Assembly (NCBI RefSeq): GCF_018457165.1
Contig: NZ_JAFMNX010000006.1
Coordinates: 62,001-126,000, forward strand
DNA length: 64,000 bases
From: Tianweitania aestuarii
GTDB taxonomy: Bacteria > Pseudomonadota > Alphaproteobacteria > Rhizobiales > Rhizobiaceae
Reading direction: 5' to 3'
Of this stretch, positions 52,141 through 60,487 are shown in pieces. The number at the start of each line of letters is the position of its first letter. Within the stretch, counting starts at the first letter, position 1. A program made the translations under genes and the position numbers. The notes below the pieces were generated by a model. It ran no database searches, was not told the DNA's origin, and saw only the letters and a list, made by a program, of their open reading frames with translations.

Positions 52141-52242
52141 TTTTATATCGGCTCAATGATGCGTGCCGATGCGTTTGCGCAATGGCCTACGGAGCGCAGT
52201 TCGAGCGTCTTTCGCGCAGTGAGTTTTCACTGGCGCCGAAAC

Positions 52243-52268
52243 AAAAAAAGCCGGCTCGAAAGCCGGCT
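52243..52268 (-). terminator. Intrinsic terminator of the second DUF883-like gene
   Basis: AGCCGGCT repeats as an inverted pair around a four-base loop, followed by a run of T on the minus strand. Confidence 0.85.
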
Positions 52269-52291
52269 CTTTCATGAAATGGGTGCTGCGA

Positions 52292-52603
52292 TCAGCGGCG
52301 CGAGAAGAAGAACGCGATCAGCAGGCCGATGATGGTGATGCCCACGGCGGTGGTTGCCACCGGGTTTTCCTTGGCCGTGTTTTCCACGAAGCGGGCCTTG
52401 GAGTAGATCTCCTTGCGCGCGCCCTTCGTGTTGGTGAGGAAGCTGTCGATCATGTCAGCGATGGTTTCGGACGCATCGTCATAAACCTGCGACGACTGCT
52501 TCTTCACCTGCTTGCGCAGAACAGCCACTTCCTTCTGCAAGGAAGCAAGCTGATCGCCTACGTCGCTTTCAAGATCGTCGCGGAATTTCGAAAAAGACGC
52601 CAT
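52292..52603 (-). CDS. DUF883/ElaB-like protein (copy 2)
   Basis: A 103-residue protein. A charged helical region (residues 5-70) is followed by a C-terminal membrane anchor (ENPVATTAVGITIIGLLIAFFFSRR), the same layout as the protein at 37063. It is probably inner-membrane bound and stress-linked. GAGGA precedes the ATG. A perfect EcfG-type promoter lies 37-61 bases upstream. Confidence 0.83.
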   Translation of the reverse strand: MASFSKFRDDLESDVGDQLASLQKEVAVLRKQVKKQSSQVYDDASETIADMIDSFLTNTKGARKEIYSKARFVENTAKENPVATTAVGITIIGLLIAFFFSRR

Positions 52604-52639
52604 GGATCAGTCCTCAAATCAATGATTGGAAGTTTTCTG

Positions 52640-52664
52640 AACGGTTTGACGCGAGCTTTGTTCC
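52640..52664 (-). promoter_or_regulatory. EcfG-type promoter of DUF883 copy 2
   Basis: Minus strand GGAAC, 16 bases, CGTT; exact consensus. Confidence 0.87.
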
Positions 52665-52771
52665 CGGGCGGGACGTTTCGGGAGCGCGAGAATTTGCCGG
52701 ATCATCCCGCAACGAACCGCCGCCACAACGGTTCTAGATCCGAACACCCTGTTTTGCGCAAGGAAACCAAG

Positions 52772-53134
52772 ATGACCGACCAGAACAATCGCGAGAATGC
52801 GGAGATCGACGCGGAACGCGCTGAAACCATTCATGACCGCTCGCTGCAGGCCGCTTCGGCCCAGAACGAGGAAGCAGCTCTTGCCGGAAGCGATCTGCTT
52901 GATGGCGGCGCAGAAGACGCCGCCCTCGCCGATGCCGACCTGTTCGACAACGAAGACGACCTCGTGCCGCTCGACCAGATCGAAAACCTCGATGACGACG
53001 AAGCCGAGGACGTGACCGGTCAGGACGACGACAATCCGTATCAGGAGTCGGACGAGGCTTTGCCGGACGACCAGGAAGAACGCTCGATCGCCCGCGACAA
53101 TTCCCGCGAAGGCTCGCGTTTCGATCAGGTCTGA
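52772..53134 (+). CDS. Acidic, probably disordered small protein
   Basis: A 120-residue protein very rich in Asp and Glu, with repeated AD/LFD/LDG motifs in the middle (DLLDGGAEDAALADADLFDNEDDL) and few hydrophobic residues, so largely unstructured. It has no signal peptide or membrane segment. AAGGAAAC precedes the ATG at 52772. It is divergent from DUF883 copy 2; no EcfG element faces it. Function unknown. Confidence 0.72.
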   Translation: MTDQNNRENAEIDAERAETIHDRSLQAASAQNEEAALAGSDLLDGGAEDAALADADLFDNEDDLVPLDQIENLDDDEAEDVTGQDDDNPYQESDEALPDDQEERSIARDNSREGSRFDQV

Positions 53135-53157
53135 CCCCTCGCAAATTGAGAAAAATG

Positions 53158-53187
53158 GCCCGGCTGTTTCAGCCGGGCTTTTTTTAT
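53158..53187 (+). terminator. Intrinsic terminator of the acidic-protein gene
   Basis: GCCCGGCT and AGCCGGGC form an 8-bp stem around GTTTC, followed by seven T. Confidence 0.9.
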
Positions 53188-53293
53188 GTCAGGAGATCGG
53201 CCAAGGCTGATGCCGATCTTTTCTGTTGGTGATGACCCAGCGCGCTTAAGACGTTAGACTGACTTTATTTCCGTGTTGGACGAACGCCCATCT

Positions 53294-54778
53294 ATGACGA
53301 ATTCTGAATGGGTGAATGACCCGGTCCTGCAAGGTGGCGGCGAGTGCGGCGCGCTGATGCGCGCGCTCGATTGGACGCGCTGCCCGCTTGGCGTTCCGAG
53401 CTCCTGGACACCGCAGCTGCGCACCACGGTCGGTTTGGCGCTCGGCTCCGTTCAGCCGATGCTGATCGTCTGGGGCCCCGAGCAGATCACGCTCTATAAT
53501 GACGGCTATGCCGTGATGTGCGGCAAGCGTCATCCGGCCTCCTTGGGCCAGCCTTTCAAGGATCTCTGGTTCGATATCTGGGACTCGGTCGAGCCCATCC
53601 TGACCCGCGCCTATGACGGGTTGGGCACGCAGATGGACGACATCCAGTTCACCATGCATCGTAACGGCTATCCCGAGGAAACGCATTTCGCCTTTTCCTA
53701 CACGCCCGTGCGCGCCGATGACGGCACGGTGCTCGGCATGTTCTGCGCCTGCACGGAAACCACGGGGCAAATTCTCGCCAAGCGTCGGCATGATCGCGAG
53801 AGCGACCTGCTCAGGCAGGTTTTCGAACAGGCGCCGGGCAGCGTCGCGGTGCTTCGTGGCGACAGCTATGTCTTCGAAATGGCCAATGCATCTTATGAAA
53901 AGCTGGTCGGCCGCAGCGATCTGATCGGCAAAAAGGTCGACGATGCACTGCCGGAGGTCGCCGAACAGGGCTTCATCGATCTTCTGGACCAGGTGTACCG
54001 CAGCGGCGAAACCTATGCCGGCACCAACATGCCGATCACGCTCCAGTCCGGCCGCAATGGCGAGGCTGAAGAACGCTTCATCGATTTCGTTTATCAGCCG
54101 CTGCGGGGTGCGAACGGAAGCGTGGACGGTATCTTCGTTCAGTCCCTGGACGTCACCGACCGCGTGCAATCCGACCGCCAGCAGGAAGTCCTGAACCAGG
54201 AACTGGCGCACAGGCTGAAGAACCAGCTGGCGATGGTGCAGGCGATCGTTTCGCAGACCATGCGCTCGGCTGACAATCTGGCCGACGCACGCAAGAGCAT
54301 CACCGACCGCATTCAGGTCCTCGGCCGCGCCCACGACATGATCCAGGTCGGCGTCGGCGGACGCACAAGCGTGACCGAGATCGTGGATGCCGTGGTCAAC
54401 CTGCACAGCGACTTCCGCAACCAGCAGTTCACGATCAACGGTCCGAAGATCGCCTTCGGCTCCAGACAGGCTCTGTCGCTGTCGCTAATCCTTCACGAAC
54501 TGGCCACCAACGCCTTCAAGCACGGTGCGCTGTCGGTGGAAGACGGACAGATCGACCTGCACTGGAGTGTGGAAACGCGCGACGGTCTCGAGCATTTTGT
54601 GATGGAATGGACGGAAAGCAACGGACCGCTCGTGGCCGAGCCTTCCACCCTGGGATCCGGCAGCCGCCTCATCAAGGCAGGCTTGGCCGGCGCGATCCGC
54701 TGCCGTGGTGAATCGATCTACGCGCCAGAAGGCTTCCGCTTCCGCTTGTCAGCCGATCTGTCGAGCCTGCGCGATTAA
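53294..54778 (+). CDS. PAS-domain HWE-family sensor histidine kinase
   Basis: A 494-residue cytoplasmic kinase with two PAS domains (about residues 45-150 and 165-290, the first containing LYNDGYAVMCGKRHP) and an HWE catalytic part. The acceptor His is in ELAHRLKNQLAMVQAI, the N box is LILHELATNAFKHG, and the family motif is MEWTESNGP. There are no membrane segments. It is a candidate input to PhyR or to another HWE-linked receiver; no partner is adjacent. The ATG at 53294 lacks a good ribosome site; a GTG at 53273 is possible. Confidence 0.86.
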   Translation: MTNSEWVNDPVLQGGGECGALMRALDWTRCPLGVPSSWTPQLRTTVGLALGSVQPMLIVWGPEQITLYNDGYAVMCGKRHPASLGQPFKDLWFDIWDSVEPILTRAYDGLGTQMDDIQFTMHRNGYPEETHFAFSYTPVRADDGTVLGMFCACTETTGQILAKRRHDRESDLLRQVFEQAPGSVAVLRGDSYVFEMANASYEKLVGRSDLIGKKVDDALPEVAEQGFIDLLDQVYRSGETYAGTNMPITLQSGRNGEAEERFIDFVYQPLRGANGSVDGIFVQSLDVTDRVQSDRQQEVLNQELAHRLKNQLAMVQAIVSQTMRSADNLADARKSITDRIQVLGRAHDMIQVGVGGRTSVTEIVDAVVNLHSDFRNQQFTINGPKIAFGSRQALSLSLILHELATNAFKHGALSVEDGQIDLHWSVETRDGLEHFVMEWTESNGPLVAEPSTLGSGSRLIKAGLAGAIRCRGESIYAPEGFRFRLSADLSSLRD

Positions 54779-54782
54779 GCGC

Positions 54783-55481
54783 TCACGCAGCTGCGGCCGG
54801 GTGCAGCGCCTTCAGTTCCTGCGCCACGAGATCCTGCAAGCGCCAAAGATTGCGATCATGGATGCCGAAGGCTTCGAGATGGGCGACCGTGTTGTAGAGA
54901 TATTCGGCGCATGATCCTGCGTGCCCGCACGCCCGCGCCAGGATAAAAGCGACGTCCGGCAAAGGCAGCTTTCGCTGGGTCTGCGGCCCGCTCGGCCCCG
55001 CCCAAAACGCCATTACCCGCTTCTTGCCTTCGGCCGTATCCACCGTGATCCAGCGGATCATGTGGGCGTTCTGGCGAAACCGCAATTCGCGAAACAGCAT
55101 GCGGCGGATCTGGGCTGGCCGATTGTCTTCGGCAATGCGGTAGATCACGCCGTCGCAGCGTCCACCGCGCTCCATGGCCATCATCAGACCCGGCTGCTGC
55201 GGCGTGCCGCGCCAGGCGCGCATGGTCAGGCAAAAGGAGCGGTGCCAGCCATAGGCACTCGCGCGCATATGCGCGGTCGCATCGAAGTCCGGCTTCCAGA
55301 TCAGCGAGCCATAGGCGAATACCCAAAGCGGATCGCTACCGCATTCGGCATCATAGCGGCGCGCCAGCGCTTCCAGTTCGTCATCGGTCAAAAGGGTCAA
55401 GCCGGGCTCAGGACCGAGTTCCGGCTCCGGGCGCACGCTCAAGGCGACAAGCTCGGGTGTCAAAGTCATGTGGCGGGTCAT
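54783..55481 (-). CDS. ChaC-type gamma-glutamylcyclotransferase (copy 2)
   Basis: A 232-residue member of the ChaC family, longer than the copy at 26706 owing to an N-terminal region of about 50 residues. Signature WVFAYGSLIWKPDF lies near residues 53-66; RRMLFRELRFRQNAH contains the likely catalytic Glu, and CAEYLYNTVAHLEAFGI ends the fold. It should degrade glutathione to 5-oxoproline and Cys-Gly. It converges on the kinase gene with almost no gap. Confidence 0.88.
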   Translation of the reverse strand: MTRHMTLTPELVALSVRPEPELGPEPGLTLLTDDELEALARRYDAECGSDPLWVFAYGSLIWKPDFDATAHMRASAYGWHRSFCLTMRAWRGTPQQPGLMMAMERGGRCDGVIYRIAEDNRPAQIRRMLFRELRFRQNAHMIRWITVDTAEGKKRVMAFWAGPSGPQTQRKLPLPDVAFILARACGHAGSCAEYLYNTVAHLEAFGIHDRNLWRLQDLVAQELKALHPAAAA

Positions 55482-55752
55482 GGAAACACAAGCTAGGCGT
55501 CCGACAGCCTCCTGTCATCAGCGACGCAGCGTCAACCCCAACAATCCCCCGCTAACCCTGCGCCGCGATGCGGAATTACGCGGTTTCAGCGCCGAACTAG
55601 CGACTGACTGGCGAACCGAACTGACTAAACGGCCTTCCCGCCGAGATGCTAACTGACCTCATTGTCAGCAGGCTAAGCATTCCAGCTGCGAGCGGCCCTT
55701 CAAAAAGCGCAGGCAGTCCCTAAATTGGCGTGGATTCGGGGGTTTCGAAATC

Positions 55753-56016
55753 ATGTCATCCAATCATCGGCTATCGGCCTGGGCCGCGGCCGAAGCCTAT
55801 ATTCTGGCGCGTCGCTCGTCGTCGCGCCCGCTTTCCACCCGTGCCGCCGTCGCGCATCTTCGCGAAACCGTTGCCGACTGCGAGCATACGGACGAGGAAC
55901 TGGTGCAACTGATCGCCATCAGCGCAGTGCGCCATCGCTGCCCACTCGCTTTCGACGGTCCCTTCAAGCCAGATCCGGCTGTGATCGAACAGGCGGCCCT
56001 CAAGGCCGCCGGCTAG
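55753..56016 (+). CDS. Small conserved-looking protein of unknown function
   Basis: An 87-residue, mostly helical soluble protein. Features are an Ala/Arg-rich N-terminus, a TDEELVQLIAISAVRHRCPLAFDG segment and one Cys. There is no signal peptide or recognised motif. Codon pattern and isolation support a real gene, but the ribosome site is poor. The 270 bases upstream carry no other gene, only a bulged hairpin (55646-55680). Confidence 0.55.
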   Translation: MSSNHRLSAWAAAEAYILARRSSSRPLSTRAAVAHLRETVADCEHTDEELVQLIAISAVRHRCPLAFDGPFKPDPAVIEQAALKAAG

Positions 56017-56165
56017 ACGATTTTTCAGTGAAGTATCCGTGCCTTGGAAGCCAAGGACCTGAAAACAAGTCACTGTTTTCATTACGGTTTCTTAATGTGA
56101 TCATTCACTCCTCGTTCATGGACACGGGCTCAAAAACGATCGCGTTGAGTTCAAGGAGTTTCCCA

Positions 56166-56486
56166 ATGTCCAAGTTTTTCACACGCCTCGTTCTATCCAC
56201 CGCCGCCGTTGCCATGCTGGCCGTTCCCATGGCGCAGGCGCAGAGCCGTCACGATACGCGACAGGGCCATCATTACAGCCAGAAGAAGCATCATGATGCC
56301 AAGCGCCACAACTGGAAGCGTGGCGAGCGCGTTTCTGATTGGCGCAAGCGTGCCGCGATCCGCGACTACAGGCGCCACGGTCTGCGCGCCCCCAACCGCG
56401 GTCAGCATTGGGTCAAGGTTGATAACCATTATCTGCTGATCACGCTGGCGACCGGCATCGTTGCCAGCATCGCGACTGCACGGTAG
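56166..56486 (+). CDS. RcnB-like exported protein
   Basis: A 106-residue protein with a signal peptide ending AQAQS near residue 26 and a His/Lys/Arg-rich stretch (residues 28-50). The RcnB-type C-terminal motif is visible: RDYRRHGLRAPNRGQHWVKVDNHYLLITLATGIV. E. coli RcnB is a periplasmic modulator of nickel and cobalt efflux; rhizobial relatives are abundant and mostly uncharacterised. AAGGAG precedes the start. Confidence 0.82.
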   Translation: MSKFFTRLVLSTAAVAMLAVPMAQAQSRHDTRQGHHYSQKKHHDAKRHNWKRGERVSDWRKRAAIRDYRRHGLRAPNRGQHWVKVDNHYLLITLATGIVASIATAR

Positions 56487-56639
56487 CCGACAAACCTTCT
56501 GCACCGGCCAGCTTCCGATGGCCGGTGCATAGTGCTAGGTCTGACCCGACTGGATGATCCATCTTCCAGCCTGTGCCCCTGCAACGAGCAGGGAATGATG
56601 CCATAGTGGCGGCTGTTCGATTCCCGAAAGCCTGCCGCC

Positions 56640-57650
56640 ATGCATCTGTTCGTCCGCAAGATCCTGCTTGATCCGTTTCTGCTTCTGCTCCTGAGCGCCA
56701 TGCTCATCGCCGCCGTATTGCCGGCGCGTGGAGAAGCGGCCGACCTGCTCCACTGGATCGTGACGGCGGCGATTGCGCTTCTGTTCTTCTTGTATGGCGC
56801 CAAGCTATCACCGGCAGCTGTTGCATCCGGCCTGCTGCATTGGCGGCTGCAATCCCTCGTTCTCGTGTGCACCTACGGCATCTTTCCCGTTCTGGGGCTG
56901 GTCGCCTCGCATCTCCTGCGCGGTCATCTGCCGGATGATCTGGTGCTCGGCATCCTGTTCCTGTGCTTGCTTCCTTCCACCGTGCAGTCCTCGATCGCCT
57001 TCACGTCGATCGCCCGCGGCAATGTGGCGGCCGCCATCACCAGCGCCAGCCTATCCAATCTGGCCGGCGTTTTCGTCACGCCGCTTCTGGTCGGCCTCGT
57101 CATCGGCACCCATGGCGGCGACGGCTTCGATCTGAGCTCGGTCGGCGATATCGCGCTGCAGATCCTCCTGCCCTTCGCGATCGGCCAGCTGTGCCGCCCT
57201 CTCGTCAGCGCTTTCCTGCAGCGCCATGCCCGCCTGACCCAGTTCACCGATCGCGGCGCGATCCTGCTGGTGGTGTATTCCGCTTTCAGCGAAGGCATGG
57301 TGGCCGGCATCTGGTCGCATGTGGATGGCACGGACCTGCTGTGGATCCTCGCCACGGCCTGCGTGCTTCTGGCGCTGATCCTGGCGATCACCGCGCTGTT
57401 GGGAAAGCTGTTCGGCTTCAGCCGCGAAGACCAGATCACCATCCTGTTTTGCGGCTCAAAGAAAAGCCTCGCCACCGGCGTGCCCATGGCCGGCATCCTG
57501 TTTGCCGGTCAATCCGTGTCGCTGGTGGTCCTGCCGCTGATGATCTTCCACCAGATCCAGCTCTTCGTCTGCGCCCTGCTGGCCGAGCGATTCGCAAGCC
57601 AACCAGAAACCGCGAGCACAGCGGTGCAGACTTCAGAACGACGGGTATGA
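56640..57650 (+). CDS. Bile acid:sodium symporter family protein (SBF-like)
   Basis: A 336-residue inner-membrane protein with about ten segments, of the SBF-like (YfeH/PF13593) branch. FFLYGAKLSPAAV near residues 45-57, CLLPSTVQSSIAFTSIARGN near 109-128, and FCGSKKSLATGVPMA near 277-291 are the discontinuous-helix, ion-binding regions. The substrate is unknown. It is followed directly by tRNA-Glu on the other strand. Confidence 0.87.
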   Translation: MHLFVRKILLDPFLLLLLSAMLIAAVLPARGEAADLLHWIVTAAIALLFFLYGAKLSPAAVASGLLHWRLQSLVLVCTYGIFPVLGLVASHLLRGHLPDDLVLGILFLCLLPSTVQSSIAFTSIARGNVAAAITSASLSNLAGVFVTPLLVGLVIGTHGGDGFDLSSVGDIALQILLPFAIGQLCRPLVSAFLQRHARLTQFTDRGAILLVVYSAFSEGMVAGIWSHVDGTDLLWILATACVLLALILAITALLGKLFGFSREDQITILFCGSKKSLATGVPMAGILFAGQSVSLVVLPLMIFHQIQLFVCALLAERFASQPETASTAVQTSERRV

Positions 57651-57664
57651 AAGGGAGAAGGGTT

Positions 57665-57739
57665 TGGTACGCCCAAGGGGAATCGAACCCCTGTTTGCGC
57701 CGTGAGAGGGCGCCGTCCTAACCGCTAGACGATGGGCGC
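57665..57739 (-). tRNA. tRNA-Glu (anticodon CTC)
   Basis: The 75-base cloverleaf on the minus strand starts GCGCCCATCGTCTAGCGG. The anticodon stem-loop CGCCCTCTCACGGCG gives CTC. The T-loop is GGTTCGATTCC, the acceptor stem pairs with TGGGCGT, and CCA is encoded. Confidence 0.95.
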
Positions 57740-57834
57740 TAGCCGAGTGACCGCGATATAAACGGCACTTGGCGAAAAGGCAATGGCCTGTTGATGCGTG
57801 TGGCAAAAACCGGTGGAGATTACTCCAGGGGCAA

Positions 57835-58221
57835 TTACAGGGCGGGCAAGGCGACGCGGGCGATCACGCGGCCGGCTGCGAAATCGTAGATCACCAGAAC
57901 GCGGCTGCCGTCGGTGTTGATCGTATCCAGCGCAAGACGATTGCCCTCGAGCGACTGGCTGGTGACGCGTGCTCCCTCGGGCAAAGGCACGGTCTGGATG
58001 CGGTCGTCGCCCTGGGGAATGGTGGCCGTCTCGGCGGCGGGCGCGGCGTCCGGTTCCGGCGTTCGGGTCCACCGGTAGACAATTGCCAGCACGACCGCCA
58101 TAAGCGCCACAAACAGCAGACCGAGATTGATGGCCATGAAGCGCACGAGCTTTCCGCGAACGCGCTCCATCGCCGGTTCGAGCGGCTGATCGTCGTCGAG
58201 TTCGGGTTCGGGCTGGTTCAT
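57835..58221 (-). CDS. Single-pass membrane protein, possibly DUF6476-like
   Basis: A 128-residue protein. An acidic N-terminus is followed by one membrane segment (LVRFMAINLGLLFVALMAVVLAIVY, about residues 25-49) and a small periplasmic beta domain (QTVPLPEGARVTSQSLEGNRLALDTI and on). Similar proteins divergent from an RluA-family gene occur in this order; the DUF6476 label is from memory and uncertain. The start at 58221 has a weak GGAG far upstream. Confidence 0.72.
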   Translation of the reverse strand: MNQPEPELDDDQPLEPAMERVRGKLVRFMAINLGLLFVALMAVVLAIVYRWTRTPEPDAAPAAETATIPQGDDRIQTVPLPEGARVTSQSLEGNRLALDTINTDGSRVLVIYDFAAGRVIARVALPAL

Positions 58222-58250
58222 GGTCTCGTTTCCAGGAGATGCGTGCCGCA

Positions 58251-59312
58251 ATGAGTGGCCCTGATAACGAAGCCGACGCCCCAAAGGAAGGTGCCGAGAT
58301 GGATCCAACCGCCGCAACGGCGCCGATTACACTTGTTGTTGAAGAGGATGGCGCTGGCACGCGGCTCGATCAATGGCTGTCGGCGCAACTGGCGCCCGAT
58401 TATTCGCGCAGCCGCATCCAGGCGCTGATCAAGGCCGGCGCGGTGCAGATCAACGACGCCCCCGTCAGCGACCAGAAGCGCAAGCTGGCTGCCGGTCAAA
58501 GCGTGATTATCGCCGTGCCGCCGGCCGAAGATCCCGAACCGCAGGGCGAAAACATCCCGCTCGACGTGTTGTTCGAGGACGAGCACCTCATCGTCATCAA
58601 CAAGCCGGCCGGCCTTGTCGTGCATCCGGGCGCCGGCAACTGGACGGGCACGCTGGTGAATGCGCTGATCCATCATTGCGGTTCCAGCCTTTCGGGCATC
58701 GGCGGCATCAAGCGGCCGGGTATCGTGCACCGGCTGGACAAGGACACGAGCGGCGTGATGGTGGCCGCGAAAACCGATCAGGCGCATCGTGTTTTGTCGG
58801 ACGCCTTTGCCGATCACGGCCGCAGCGGCGATCTCGAGCGTGCTTATCTCGCGCTGATCTGGGGCACCCCGCCGCGCAGCGCCGGCAAGATCGACGCCGC
58901 GCTTGGCCGCGCATCCGATCGCGTCCGGCGCGCGGTGGTCCGCGAAACGCGCGAAGATGCGCGCCATGCCGTGACGCATTATCAGGTCACCGAAATCTTC
59001 GGCGACAAGGATGCGCCCTCCGCTTCTCTGGTGGAATGCACGCTGGAAACCGGTCGCACTCACCAGATCCGCGTGCATATGGCCCATATCGGTCATCCCG
59101 TGATCGGCGATGCCGATTATGGACAGGCCTTCCGCACCAAGGCGAACCGGCTGGCGGAACCGTTGCGCCAACAAGTCGTTGCATTCCCTCGGCAGGCCCT
59201 GCACGCTTGGCTCCTCGGCTTCACCCACCCGGCAACGGGCGAGCTGATGCGTTTCGAAGCACCACCGCCTGCCGATATGGCCGAACTGCTGGCGGGATTT
59301 CGCGCTTTGTAA
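58251..59312 (+). CDS. rluD: RluA/RluD-family rRNA pseudouridine synthase
   Basis: A 353-residue enzyme with an N-terminal S4 RNA-binding domain (TRLDQWLSAQL to about residue 95) and the pseudouridine synthase core. Catalytic Asp163 lies in HRLDKDTSGVM; INKPAGLVVHPG and TGRTHQIRVH are further family motifs. It modifies uridines in structured RNA, probably 23S rRNA. The RluD assignment over RluC is by overall form. The ATG at 58251 is preferred with AGGAG upstream; the earlier ATG lies too close to that site. Confidence 0.88.
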   Translation: MSGPDNEADAPKEGAEMDPTAATAPITLVVEEDGAGTRLDQWLSAQLAPDYSRSRIQALIKAGAVQINDAPVSDQKRKLAAGQSVIIAVPPAEDPEPQGENIPLDVLFEDEHLIVINKPAGLVVHPGAGNWTGTLVNALIHHCGSSLSGIGGIKRPGIVHRLDKDTSGVMVAAKTDQAHRVLSDAFADHGRSGDLERAYLALIWGTPPRSAGKIDAALGRASDRVRRAVVRETREDARHAVTHYQVTEIFGDKDAPSASLVECTLETGRTHQIRVHMAHIGHPVIGDADYGQAFRTKANRLAEPLRQQVVAFPRQALHAWLLGFTHPATGELMRFEAPPPADMAELLAGFRAL

Positions 59313-59477
59313 CGGCTCCTCCACCGCGTTCACACTAGGGTGACGCTGTGTTGCGGGCCACACAAAAGGTGTAATTTCTCGATTTGTTCTGATATAAGAA
59401 CGTCGTCGCGCATGGCTTGTTCAGGCGCGCGCGACAGGCCTGCCAGCAGGAGGCCGTTCGAGAAGGAGGGTGCTTTT

Positions 59478-60386
59478 ATGGCCCAGACATTACCAAGTAT
59501 CGCTTCCGGCGAAGGCGGATTGTCCCGCTACCTGGAAGAAATTCGCCGCTTTCCCATGCTGCAGCCGCAGGAAGAGTACATGCTCGCCAAGCGGTATCTC
59601 GAGCATGAGGACACGAAGGCGGCGCACAAGCTCGTCACCAGCCATCTTCGCCTCGTGGCCAAGATCGCGATGGGCTATCGCGGCTACGGTTTGCCGATCG
59701 GCGAGGTCATTTCCGAAGGCAATGTCGGCCTCATGCAGGCCGTGAAGAAGTTCGAGCCGGAACGCGGCTTCCGCTTGGCGACCTATGCGATGTGGTGGAT
59801 CAAGGCGTCGATTCAGGAATATATCCTGCGCTCGTGGAGCCTCGTGAAGATGGGCACCACCGCCAACCAGAAGCGGTTGTTCTTCAACCTGCGCAAGGTG
59901 AAGGGCAAGATCCAGGCTCTGGAAGACGGCGATTTGCGCCCCGACCAGATCGCCGAGATCGCAACCAAGCTGAACGTTTCGGAAGCCGAAGTCGTGTCGA
60001 TGAACCGTCGCCTGTCCGGCGACGCCTCGCTCAACTCGCCGATCCGCGCCAGCGAAGGCGAGAGCGGCGAATGGCAGGACTGGCTGGTGGACGATTCCGA
60101 AAGCCAGGAAGCCATGCTGATCGAGCAGGATGAGCTGGATAACCGGCGCGGCATGCTGTCTTCTGCCATGGATGTTCTGAACGATCGCGAACGCCGCATC
60201 TTCGAAGCGCGCCGTTTGTCGGAAGACCCGCTGACCCTGGAAGAACTGTCGTCGGAATTCGACATCAGCCGCGAGCGCGTTCGCCAGATCGAAGTCCGTG
60301 CCTTTGAAAAGGTGCAGGAAGCCGTTCAGGTCGCTGCCCGCCGTCAGGCTCAGGCACTACGCACCATCGAGGCAGAACCGGCCTGA
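59478..60386 (+). CDS. rpoH: Heat-shock sigma factor RpoH
   Basis: A 302-residue sigma-32-type factor. Region 2 has HLRLVAKIAMGYRGYGLPIGEVISEGNVGLMQAVKKFEP and ATYAMWWIKASIQEYIL. The RpoH box is QKRLFFNLRK near residue 132. Region 4 has LEELSSEFDISRERVRQIEVRAFEKVQ. AAGGAGG precedes the ATG at 59478. Many Hyphomicrobiales have two rpoH genes; which copy this is cannot be told. About 165 bases of leader lie between it and rluD. Confidence 0.95.
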   Translation: MAQTLPSIASGEGGLSRYLEEIRRFPMLQPQEEYMLAKRYLEHEDTKAAHKLVTSHLRLVAKIAMGYRGYGLPIGEVISEGNVGLMQAVKKFEPERGFRLATYAMWWIKASIQEYILRSWSLVKMGTTANQKRLFFNLRKVKGKIQALEDGDLRPDQIAEIATKLNVSEAEVVSMNRRLSGDASLNSPIRASEGESGEWQDWLVDDSESQEAMLIEQDELDNRRGMLSSAMDVLNDRERRIFEARRLSEDPLTLEELSSEFDISRERVRQIEVRAFEKVQEAVQVAARRQAQALRTIEAEPA

Positions 60387-60427
60387 TCCCAGGATCATCC
60401 GTGATCCCCGCGATCATGTAATCAAAC

Positions 60428-60463
60428 AAAAAGCCCGCCCGGATCGCTCCCGGCGGGCTTTTT
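60428..60463. terminator. Bidirectional intrinsic terminator
   Basis: AAAAAGCCCGCC pairs with GGCGGGCTTTTT. It lies between convergent rpoH and the acidic membrane protein gene. Confidence 0.9.
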
Positions 60464-60487
60464 GATGCTTGGGTTTGATATTTTGGA

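Noticed and set aside
55482-55752. A 62-codon reading frame and ACTGACT repeats before the small unknown gene
   Set aside because: The frame lacks a ribosome site and has unusual composition, and the repeats are short; only a bulged hairpin (55646-55680) was noted.
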